Source: Permianibacter sp046297695
Lineage (GTDB): Bacteria; Pseudomonadota; Gammaproteobacteria; Enterobacterales; Permianibacteraceae
Reading direction: 5' to 3'
Assembly: GCA_046297695.1 (NCBI GenBank)
Contig: JBKBHF010000028.1
Coordinates: forward strand, 1-51,908
Length of the DNA stretch: 51,908 nucleotides
Below, piece by piece: positions 45,487 through 51,908 of this stretch; the first letter of the stretch is position 1; the number at the start of each line of letters is the position of its first letter. The position numbers and the translations under genes are program-made. The notes under the pieces are model-generated. The model made no database searches, was not told the origin of the DNA, and was given only the letters and a program-made list of their open reading frames with translations.

Positions 45487-45674
45487 GCGACCGGCACTGG
45501 CAATTTTTCGGGCATGTTTTCACGCCGGGCCCGGTTGAATGATCGGTGCCGGCTAAAGGATCGCGCATTCTAGCGAGTCCTGCCTTGCGCCGGGACAAGC
45601 CGGCGTTGGCTGCCCGAGCAGACAGTCCAAGCAGATCCTCCAGTAGGCTACCCAAGCGGCTCAGCAAAATCCGC

Positions 45675-45705
45675 TTGACCTTGCCACAATGGCAAGCCGG
45701 ACAGT
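45675..45705 (+). promoter_or_regulatory. CueR-type promoter of copA
   Basis: TTGACC (45675-45680), a 19-base spacer and GACAGT (45700-45705). The dyad CTTGCC-ACAAT-GGCAAG (45680-45696) lies in the spacer. This overlong spacer with a dyad is the hallmark of CueR/MerR-activated promoters, and it is 52 bases upstream of the copA start. Confidence 0.88.
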
Positions 45706-45756
45706 GGCGTCCGACGGGCTATCCCGTTACCAATCGATAGCCCACTGGAGGTCAGC

Positions 45757-48312
45757 ATGAACGCCGTCTGCGAAATCCCCGCCGGCCCGGCCAACACCGA
45801 CCGGCCCGCTGTCACCAATGAGGATCCAATGTCGAACCGCCTGCAACTGCCCATCGGCGGCATGACCTGCGCGAGCTGCGCCGGCCGGGTCGAGAAAGCG
45901 CTGGCCAAGGTACCGGGCGTGCGGGCGGTAACGGTGAACCTCGCCAACGAAACCGCCTATCTCGACACCGAGGCCGAAGTCAGCCGGGAAGCGCTGGTCG
46001 CCGCCGTGGTCGACGCCGGCTATGAAGTGCCGGCCCCGGCCGCCGCTACAACCGTCAACCTGACCATCAGCGGCATGACCTGCGCGAGCTGCGTCGGCCG
46101 GGTCGAGAAAGCCTTGAAAGGCGTGACTGGCGTGCTTGATGCCTCGGTCAACCTCGCCAGTGAAACCGCCACCGTCAGCCTTGCCACCGGTGCCCAAGTC
46201 GGTGCCCAGGTCAGCGCGCTGCTGAGCGCCGTGCAGGCTGCCGGCTACGAAGCCAACGTCAAGACCAGCGAACCGGTTGCGAGCCAGGTTGCCGCTGCCG
46301 ACAGCGACAAAACCGCGTGGGAAAAACGCGCCGTGATCATCGCGGCGCTGCTGTCACTGCCGCTCGTCATTCCGATGATTGGCGATCTGTTCGGCCAGCA
46401 CTGGATGCTGAACGGCTGGTTGCAACTTGCACTGGCAACGCCGGTGCAATTCTGGCTCGGCGCCCGCTTCTACCGGGCCGGCTGGAAAGCGCTGAAAGCG
46501 AAAGCCGGCAACATGGATCTGCTGGTGGCGATCGGCACCAGCGCCGCGTTCGGGCTGTCGCTTTACCACCTGCTCTTTGTCAATCACGGTCCGCACACCG
46601 TGCTGTATTTCGAAGCGGCCGCCGTGGTCATCACGCTGGTGCTGCTCGGCAAATACCTGGAAGCGCGCGCCAAGCGGCAAACCACCGAAGCGATCCGTGC
46701 GCTCGCGGCGCTGCGGCCGGACACGGCACGGGTCGTGCGCGCAGGCCGTGAGCAGGAAGTGGCGATTGCCGATGTCGCGGTCGGTGATCGCGTCGTCGTC
46801 AAGCCCGGCGAACGCATTCCGGTCGATGGCGTCATCGCCGACGGCGCCAGCCATGTCGACGAATCGCTGATCACCGGCGAGAGCCTGCCGGTCGCCAAAA
46901 CAATCGGTGAGCGCGTCACCGGTGGCGCCATCAATGGCGAAGGTCTGCTGCAACTGACCACGACGGCAGTCGGCACCGAAACCGTGCTCGCCCGCATCAT
47001 CCGCATGGTCGAAACCGCGCAAGGCGCGAAAGCGCCGATTCAGCGTCTGGTCGACAAAGTCAGCGCCGTGTTCGTGCCGGTGGTGATCGTCATTGCGCTG
47101 CTGACGTTCGCTGGCTGGTGGCTGTACAGCGGTGAGGTCGAGAGCGCGATTCTGAACGCCGTTGCCGTGCTCGTGATCGCCTGTCCGTGTGCGCTCGGCC
47201 TCGCGACACCGGCGGCCTTGATGGCTGGCACCGGCATCGCCGCCAAGCACGGCATCCTGATCAAAGACGCCGAAGCGCTCGAGATCGCTCACCGCGTGCA
47301 AGTCGTTGCTTTCGACAAAACCGGCACGCTGACACTCGGCAAACCGCAAGTCGTTGCCATTGAAACCGCTGGCGTTGTCGCAAAAACAGAACGCAAAGAA
47401 ATTCTCGCGCTCGCCGCCGCGCTCAACCAGGGCAGCGAACACCCGCTCGCGAAAGCGATGCTGGCCGCCGCCGAAGTGGAATTTGTGTCGATACCGGAGG
47501 CGAACAACATTCGCGCGCTGCCGGGCCGCGGCATTGCCGGCAATGTTGGCCTGCTCGACCTACGCCTCGGCAGTGGTCGCTTGATGCAAGAACTTGGCAT
47601 CGATACCAGCGCACTGCAAAGCCGCGCCCTGGCGCTCGCCGGTCAGGGCTATACCTGCTCGTGGCTGGCGGTGGCGGGCGACAGACCGCGCCTGCTCGGT
47701 CTGGTCGCGTTCGGTGACACGCTGAAGCCGGAATCGGCACCGGCCATCACCGGCTTGAACGCGCGCGGCATTCGCACCGTGCTGATCACCGGCGACAACG
47801 TCGGCGCGGGCAAGGCGGTCGGCGCCAAACTCGGCATTGCGGAAGTGCTGGCCGATGTCTTGCCGGCCGATAAAGCCGCCAAGGTCAACGCACTGCAACA
47901 CCCTGTGCATGGCTCGGCGCCGATGCGCGCGCATGATCGGAAAATCGTGGCAATGGTCGGCGACGGCATCAATGACGCACCGGCGCTCGCGGCGGCCGAT
48001 GTCGGCATCGCGATGAGCACCGGCACCGATGTCGCGATGCACACCGCCGGCATCACGCTGATGCGCGGCAACCCGCTCTTGGTGCTTGATGCCATCGACA
48101 TCTCGCGCCGCACCTATCGCAAGATCCAGCAGAATCTGTTCTGGGCCTTCATCTACAACATCATCGGCATTCCGCTCGCCGCGTTTGGCTTGCTGAACCC
48201 GGTGCTGGCCGGCGCGGCAATGGCCTTCTCCAGCGTCAGCGTGGTGACCAATGCGCTGCTGCTGAAGCGCTGGCGGCCAGCCGCTGATCGCAAACCGGGA
48301 GGTGCATCATGA
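45757..48312 (+). CDS. copA: Cu(I)-exporting P-type ATPase CopA
   Basis: This 851-residue P1B-type ATPase exports Cu(I). It has two N-terminal metal-binding domains with GMTCASC (Cys38/Cys41 and Cys109/Cys112), eight membrane helices including the transport motif ACPCALG (Cys476, Cys478), the phosphorylation site DKTGTLT (Asp520) and MVGDGINDAPALAAADVG. ATG 45757 follows GGAGG. Its stop overlaps a 67-residue coupled ORF, and cueR follows. The promoter upstream fits CueR control. Confidence 0.97.
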   Translation: MNAVCEIPAGPANTDRPAVTNEDPMSNRLQLPIGGMTCASCAGRVEKALAKVPGVRAVTVNLANETAYLDTEAEVSREALVAAVVDAGYEVPAPAAATTVNLTISGMTCASCVGRVEKALKGVTGVLDASVNLASETATVSLATGAQVGAQVSALLSAVQAAGYEANVKTSEPVASQVAAADSDKTAWEKRAVIIAALLSLPLVIPMIGDLFGQHWMLNGWLQLALATPVQFWLGARFYRAGWKALKAKAGNMDLLVAIGTSAAFGLSLYHLLFVNHGPHTVLYFEAAAVVITLVLLGKYLEARAKRQTTEAIRALAALRPDTARVVRAGREQEVAIADVAVGDRVVVKPGERIPVDGVIADGASHVDESLITGESLPVAKTIGERVTGGAINGEGLLQLTTTAVGTETVLARIIRMVETAQGAKAPIQRLVDKVSAVFVPVVIVIALLTFAGWWLYSGEVESAILNAVAVLVIACPCALGLATPAALMAGTGIAAKHGILIKDAEALEIAHRVQVVAFDKTGTLTLGKPQVVAIETAGVVAKTERKEILALAAALNQGSEHPLAKAMLAAAEVEFVSIPEANNIRALPGRGIAGNVGLLDLRLGSGRLMQELGIDTSALQSRALALAGQGYTCSWLAVAGDRPRLLGLVAFGDTLKPESAPAITGLNARGIRTVLITGDNVGAGKAVGAKLGIAEVLADVLPADKAAKVNALQHPVHGSAPMRAHDRKIVAMVGDGINDAPALAAADVGIAMSTGTDVAMHTAGITLMRGNPLLVLDAIDISRRTYRKIQQNLFWAFIYNIIGIPLAAFGLLNPVLAGAAMAFSSVSVVTNALLLKRWRPAADRKPGGAS

Positions 48313-48512
48313 CGTGGCTGATGTACCGGCCGGCGGCGACCAGGGCCTCAGACAAAACGTCGGGCCTTGGCAAGAGCAAAGATCACGATCCGGTCAGGTT
48401 CAACGAGCGCGAACTTGCGTTGCTCGCGGACTTGCTGCAAGCCCGCCTGACGGTGCAGCACAAACAATCGGACCCGCTGTCCACCACTGTTATCGAGGAG
48501 CGTGCGGCATGA
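48309..48512 (+). CDS. 67-residue ORF coupled between copA and cueR
   Basis: This is a short gene whose ATG overlaps the copA stop (ATGA) and whose stop overlaps the cueR ATG (ATGA). It encodes a basic, Leu-rich peptide (FNERELALLADLLQARLTVQ in the centre) with no Cys. Third-position GC preference is consistent with coding. Function is unknown; it may be a copper-responsive adaptor or simply a coupling device for cueR. GAGGAG inside its end also serves cueR. I do not recognise a family. Confidence 0.55.
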   Translation: MTWLMYRPAATRASDKTSGLGKSKDHDPVRFNERELALLADLLQARLTVQHKQSDPLSTTVIEERAA

Positions 48513-48922
48513 ACATCGGACAGGCCGCAAAAGCCACCAACGTCTCGGCCAAGATGATTCGCTATTACGAAAGCATCGGCCTCATTCCGAAAGCCTTGCG
48601 CTCGGTCGCCGGCTACCGCCACTACAGCGACGCCGATCTCGGTGCGCTGCGCTTTATCCGCAGCGCCCGCAACCTCGGCTTTCCGCTGGAAAAAATCAGC
48701 GAGCTGCTGAAGCTCTGGCGCAATGAGCAGCGCCCCAGTGCGGAAGTCAAGGCAGTGGCGGAGAAGCACATCGTCGAGCTGAACCAGCAGATTGAAGAGT
48801 TGATCCGGATGCGCGATTTCCTGCAGCAGGTCGCCAGCGCCTGCCCCGGCAGCGACGATCCGCACTGCCCGATCCTGGAAGAGTTGGCGCAGCGGCCGTG
48901 CCGCCACCACCAACCGAGCTGA
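48509..48922 (+). CDS. cueR: Cu(I)-responsive MerR-family regulator CueR
   Basis: This 137-residue regulator has an N-terminal MerR helix-turn-helix (MNIGQAAKATNVSAKMIRYY) and a long dimer helix. Cu(I) ligands are Cys112 and Cys120 (ACPGSDDPHC), and Ser77 is the residue that marks +1-metal sensors; all three match E. coli CueR numbering. It is translated from the copA transcript and so induced by its own activity. It likely binds both promoters in this locus (45456-45486 and 45675-45705). Confidence 0.95.
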   Translation: MNIGQAAKATNVSAKMIRYYESIGLIPKALRSVAGYRHYSDADLGALRFIRSARNLGFPLEKISELLKLWRNEQRPSAEVKAVAEKHIVELNQQIEELIRMRDFLQQVASACPGSDDPHCPILEELAQRPCRHHQPS

Positions 48923-48940
48923 GACTGACCAACGCCGGCC

Positions 48941-49834
48941 TCAATGGCCGGCGCGTTGCTCGCGATACAGGATATACAGCCCGCAGCCGATGACCACACT
49001 GGCGCCGAGCAACATGCTGGACTGCGGCAATACTTGCCAGATCAACAAATCCAGCAGCACGCCCCAGATGATCGCGCTGTATTCAAACGGCGCAACGACA
49101 CCGGCCGGTGCCCGGCGGAACGCTTCGGTAATGAAATACTGACCGAGCGCACCGGTGATGCCGACGCCGACAAACCACGGCCAGTGTGACCAGTTGATCG
49201 CCACCCAGGCTGGCAGCGCGAGCAGGGTCGCGCCGGTCGACAGCAACACGACAAACCAGAACATCATGGCGGCGGTACCGTCGGTGCGGCCGATGATGCG
49301 GGTCAGAATCGCAGAGAGTGCGTAGCAGACAGCAGCCATCAGTACGGCCAAGGCGCCGAGGCTGAACATGCCACTGCCGCTCGGCTTCAACATGATCAGC
49401 ACGCCGCCAAAACCAATCACGATGGCAAGCCAGCGTTGCCACTCCACCTTCTCTTTCAGCAGCGGCACCGAGAACGCCGTGATCAGCAGCGGCGAAACAA
49501 AGAAAATGGCGTAGGCATCGGTCAGGCTCAGCGACTTCACACCATAGATGAACAGCACCAACATCAGCACGCCGATCCCGGCGCGCAGCGCATGCAAGTG
49601 CAGACGCACCGGCCAGATCGCCTGCCAACGCTGCTGCCACAGCAACGACAGCAGCACGAACGGCGCTGCCGTCAGCCCGCGCAGCGCGCTGACCTGCATC
49701 GGCGGGTAATGCTGGACCAGCATTTTCAGAAAGCCGTCCATGCCGGAAAACAGCGCGATCGCGCACAGCATCGCGATGATGCCGCGCAGGCGTTCGCGTT
49801 TGGCGTGAACAGGATCCAGCAGGGACAGCGACAT
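48941..49834 (-). CDS. DMT-family (EamA) permease
   Basis: This 297-residue protein has ten membrane helices in two EamA repeats (ALFSGMDGFLKML at the start of repeat 1; LMAAVCYALSAILTRIIGRTD at repeat 2). The family exports amino acids, metabolites or purines. ATG 49834 is used; the longer frame to 49885 includes no conserved residue. It converges with cueR. No regulator or partner identifies the substrate. Confidence 0.88.
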   Translation of the reverse strand: MSLSLLDPVHAKRERLRGIIAMLCAIALFSGMDGFLKMLVQHYPPMQVSALRGLTAAPFVLLSLLWQQRWQAIWPVRLHLHALRAGIGVLMLVLFIYGVKSLSLTDAYAIFFVSPLLITAFSVPLLKEKVEWQRWLAIVIGFGGVLIMLKPSGSGMFSLGALAVLMAAVCYALSAILTRIIGRTDGTAAMMFWFVVLLSTGATLLALPAWVAINWSHWPWFVGVGITGALGQYFITEAFRRAPAGVVAPFEYSAIIWGVLLDLLIWQVLPQSSMLLGASVVIGCGLYILYREQRAGH

Positions 49835-50077
49835 ACGACAGGGCTCGAAACAGGAGTATGCCGTGGCACCAACGGCGGCAGGCAACGGCCTCGCATTCTA
49901 GCTGAGCGCTTCGCTTGCTGCCGGCGGCAAGATTGCACAACTGCCGCCGCAGCTTTCTTGCCAGCTCCCGCCAAGCCCCAAGGCAGGCGTGCCAATTCCG
50001 CGACTGTCAACGTGGCGGCGGCCGGCACAACCAAGGATAATGCCCGCCCTTTGTTGGACTCCCCTGGTTGCCGTCCC

Positions 50078-50983
50078 ATGCAGTTTCGCCATCTGTGTCT
50101 GTATCGCATCCGCCCCGAAGCCCTGCCGAATCTGGAAACGCTGGAAGCCGCGCTGCGCGAGCAACCGTTCGCCCCCTGCGGCGCGACCGAACCGCAGCGC
50201 GTCGGCTGGGTGCCGGCACTGGACGACGAAAGCACGGCCTACGTCCACAGCGGCGGCGAAGCCAACTGCTGGTTGCTGCGTCTACGCGAGCAGCGCCGCT
50301 TGCTGCCGGCCGGTGTCATCCGCGAACAACTCGAAGAACAGGTCCGCCAGCTCCAGGACAAGGAAGGCCGTAAACTCGGCAAGAAAGAAGTCGCCCGTTT
50401 GAAAGACGAGCTGATGTTCAGCTTGCTGCCACGCGCCTTCACCAAAACCGGCGACACGCTGGCGTTGATCGCGCCAGAAGCCGGTTTGATCCTGGTCGGC
50501 GCCGGCAGCCTGACCCGCGCCGAATTGCTGCTCAATGCCTTGCGACTCGCGCTTGGTTCCTTGCCGGTGTCACGTCCAGCATTCTCGGCGCCGATCCCGG
50601 CTTTCCTGACTGCCTGGCTGCAAGGCGAACGCGAGATGCCACACGGCTTCACGCTGAACGACACCTGCGAAATCGCCGACGAAGAAGGCGTGGTCCGCTG
50701 CAAAGGCATCGATCTCGCCAGCGAGGAAGTGCGCAAACATCTGGAACTCGGTCGCGAAGTGCGCAAGCTTGGTTTGGTTTTTGAAGACTCGCTGTTCTTC
50801 ACGCTGCTGCCAGATGCCCGGCTCGGCAACATGAAATTGTCCGAGCGTTTGAGTGGTGAACTGGATGCGCAATATGGCGACGACAAGTTCGAGAATCTCG
50901 ATGCCGAGTTTCAGCTGTGGTCGTTGACGTTGCTGCGGTTGTTGCCGAGGTTGCTTGCCGGAATTGGTGAGACGGCGAGCTGA
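50078..50983 (+). CDS. rdgC: Recombination-associated protein RdgC
   Basis: RdgC is a ring-shaped dsDNA-binding protein that limits RecA filaments. The 301-residue sequence has the conserved start MQFRHLCLYRI, the FALLPRAF-like segment FSLLPRAFTK, and FTLNDTCEIADEEGVVRCKGIDL. ATG 50078 is the only start that retains MxFxxLxLYR. It reads alone and is followed by repeats. Confidence 0.93.
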   Translation: MQFRHLCLYRIRPEALPNLETLEAALREQPFAPCGATEPQRVGWVPALDDESTAYVHSGGEANCWLLRLREQRRLLPAGVIREQLEEQVRQLQDKEGRKLGKKEVARLKDELMFSLLPRAFTKTGDTLALIAPEAGLILVGAGSLTRAELLLNALRLALGSLPVSRPAFSAPIPAFLTAWLQGEREMPHGFTLNDTCEIADEEGVVRCKGIDLASEEVRKHLELGREVRKLGLVFEDSLFFTLLPDARLGNMKLSERLSGELDAQYGDDKFENLDAEFQLWSLTLLRLLPRLLAGIGETAS

Positions 50984-50992
50984 GGCGTGTTT

Positions 50993-51390
50993 CCCTCCCC
51001 TGTGAAGGGGAGGGTTAGGGTGGGGTAGTTGCCGCTCGACCCTTCTCGTTTATTTCCGCAGTCATTCAGCCGGACGGTTTACCGGTTGTTTTCTCCCTCC
51101 CCTGCCAGGGGGGTGAAGTCGGGAATTCAAGTTCGTCACAGTTGACGAACTTGCCGACTGAACGACGCCAACTCTGTTGGCAGCTGGGCGGGCTGGGGTG
51201 GGGGCTTTGCCGCTCCGCCCCTCTCGTTTATTTCAGCAGCGTTTCAGCCGGAAGGTTTGCCGGTTCTCGCCTTGGCTTTTTTCTCCTCCCCCTGCCAGGG
51301 GGGAGGCCGGGAGGGGGGCTTTGCCGCTCCGCCCTTCTCATTTATTTCAGCAGCGTTTCAGCTGGAAGGTTTGCCGGTTCTCGCACCGGC
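50993..51390. repeat. Direct repeat cluster after rdgC
   Basis: Three related units share TTGCCGCTC(C/G)(G/A)CCC(C/T)TCTC(G/A)TTTATTTC, then CAGC(C/T)GGA and GGTTT(G/A)CCGGTT. They start near 51029, 51208 and 51323, each preceded by a CCCTCCCCTG-type segment; the second unit carries an extra ~80-base insert before it. A palindrome CCCTCCCC/GGGGAGGG (50993-51014) followed by GTTAGGGTGGGG belongs to the same type as the one at 16185. Short frames across here are repeat-derived. Confidence 0.75.
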
Positions 51391-51396
51391 GGGCGA

Positions 51397-51425
51397 GGTA
51401 CTTTTCTTGGCGCAAGAAAAGTACC
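51397..51425. repeat. GTACTTTTCTTG palindrome (common intergenic repeat)
   Basis: GGTACTTTTCTTG-GCG-CAAGAAAAGTACC is a perfect 13-bp palindrome followed by CAAAAGAA. I recall this element from many proteobacterial intergenic regions. A second palindrome CCGCTAAAAC...GTTTTAGCGG lies at 51452-51480. Confidence 0.7.
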
Positions 51426-51675
51426 CAAAAGAACATTGCCTGTATTCCTCGCCGCTAAAACGGTAAAACTGTTTTAGCGGTCCCCTGCGCTACTCCATTC
51501 CAGCTGGGGCTTTTCTGACGGGGCTCCTGCCCCGCAGAAAAGGCTCGCCATCCCTGGCTTCGCCCCTTCGCTACGCTACGGGCTGTTAACCCAAACTGCA
51601 TTCCGCTGCTCGGCTCGTCAGACGGCGGGAAAGGCAACAGCACGCTTCGCGCAAAAAAGAAAAACAAACTCCGTC

Positions 51676-51747
51676 GTTCCCGCGCAGGCGGGAACCCAGC
51701 GTCTTTACTCTCTACAGAAGTCACTGGATCCCCGCCTTCGCGGGGAT
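51676..51747. repeat. REP-like pair GTTCCCGC / ATCCCCGC
   Basis: Two palindromes, GTTCCCGC-GCAG-GCGGGAAC (51676-51695) and ATCCCCGC-CTTC-GCGGGGAT (51728-51747), are followed by GACAG. It is the same family as the pair at 12829-12898. The region 51481-51675 holds no gene I can support. Confidence 0.65.
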
Positions 51748-51811
51748 GACAGATAAAAATAACGAAAAGCCGAAGTAACCATCCCCAGCTAAATAACTGA
51801 TCCGAAATCCC

Positions 51812-51907
51812 CTACAGTCTCGCCAGCGCCGGAGAGCTGCCGGGAAAGGGTTGGCAGTTTGCCAGGAAGCAACGAACATCCTCCATCAGTTGCCGAATGC
51901 TCGTCCG
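51812..51907 (-). CDS. Possible partial CDS running off the window
   Basis: A frame open to the right edge reads SIRQLMEDVRCFLANCQPFP and ends ...SPALARL before TAG at 51814-51812. It has a helix-like pattern but only 31 residues are visible. It could be the end of a real gene or chance; I cannot name a family. Confidence 0.3.
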   Translation of the reverse strand, partial: RTSIRQLMEDVRCFLANCQPFPGSSPALARL

Positions 51908-51908
51908 C

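Noticed and set aside
48933..48953. Terminator between cueR and the DMT permease gene
   Set aside because: CGCCGGCC/GGCCGGCG hairpin overlaps the permease stop and lacks T-tracts; function uncertain.
51142..51477. 111-residue ORF after rdgC
   Set aside because: It runs across two copies of a direct repeat, producing a repeated peptide; the frame shifts in the other repeats and has no ribosome binding site.

Overview
The window looks like a GC-rich chromosomal segment of a free-living Gammaproteobacterium. Reasons: the nudF–DUF1249(yqiB)–cpdA run near thiC, an isoaspartyl methyltransferase and tolC; rdgC (a Beta/Gammaproteobacterial gene); a copA/cueR copper locus with E. coli-like spacing; ppnN and dusA. 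I see no rRNA, tRNA or CRISPR, no prophage and no intact transposon. The genus cannot be fixed from the sequence alone.

Layout. 0.2–3.1 kb: a small membrane protein (DUF6498-like) and, on the other strand, an unrecognised secreted Cys-rich 704-residue protein. 3.2–6.4 kb: a compact operon of TlpA-like thioredoxin, DUF4266 lipopeptide, DUF3570 beta-barrel and ApbE flavin transferase. This is probably an uncharacterised envelope redox/flavinylation system, and its ApbE lacks the usual metal-binding Asp. 6.5–14 kb: MgtC-like protein, a TPR-GGDEF diguanylate cyclase, a decayed IS5-type transposase, ppnN, an MFS carrier and threonine aldolase. 14.2–18.9 kb: an Atm1-type exporter facing an operon of rubrerythrin, GlpC-like Fe-S protein and DUF3501, which suggests oxidative/sulfur stress handling. 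19.4–23 kb: an ExeM-type extracellular nuclease and a PEP-CTERM protein. 23.2–31.5 kb: ChrA, PIG-L deacetylase, PCu(A)C copper chaperone, a miniature phage-shock-like operon (PspA-like, 36-residue membrane peptide, PspC), dusA, cytochrome c, a DUF2007 protein and an unusual 536-residue PHA synthase. 31.5–36.2 kb: a DUF4397 lipoprotein divergent from an ECF sigma/ChrR anti-sigma pair that has a matching ECF11-type promoter, then a chemoreceptor. 36.4–43 kb: cpdA, DUF1249, nudF, thiC, pcm and tolC. 43.5–51 kb: a secreted metalloprotease, then a copper regulon (copZ, copA, a 67-residue coupled ORF, cueR) with two matching CueR promoters, a DMT permease and rdgC. The last 900 bases are mostly intergenic repeats.

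Functional threads. Several modules handle metals or redox stress in the envelope: CopA/CopZ/CueR, PCu(A)C, ChrA, ChrR–sigma (singlet oxygen type), rubrerythrin/Fe-S/DUF3501/Atm1, and TlpA/ApbE. Second-messenger turnover is also represented by the diguanylate cyclase, the cAMP phosphodiesterase and PpnN. Intergenic spaces carry several families of palindromic repeats and two 14-bp tandem arrays, each lying on a stop codon.
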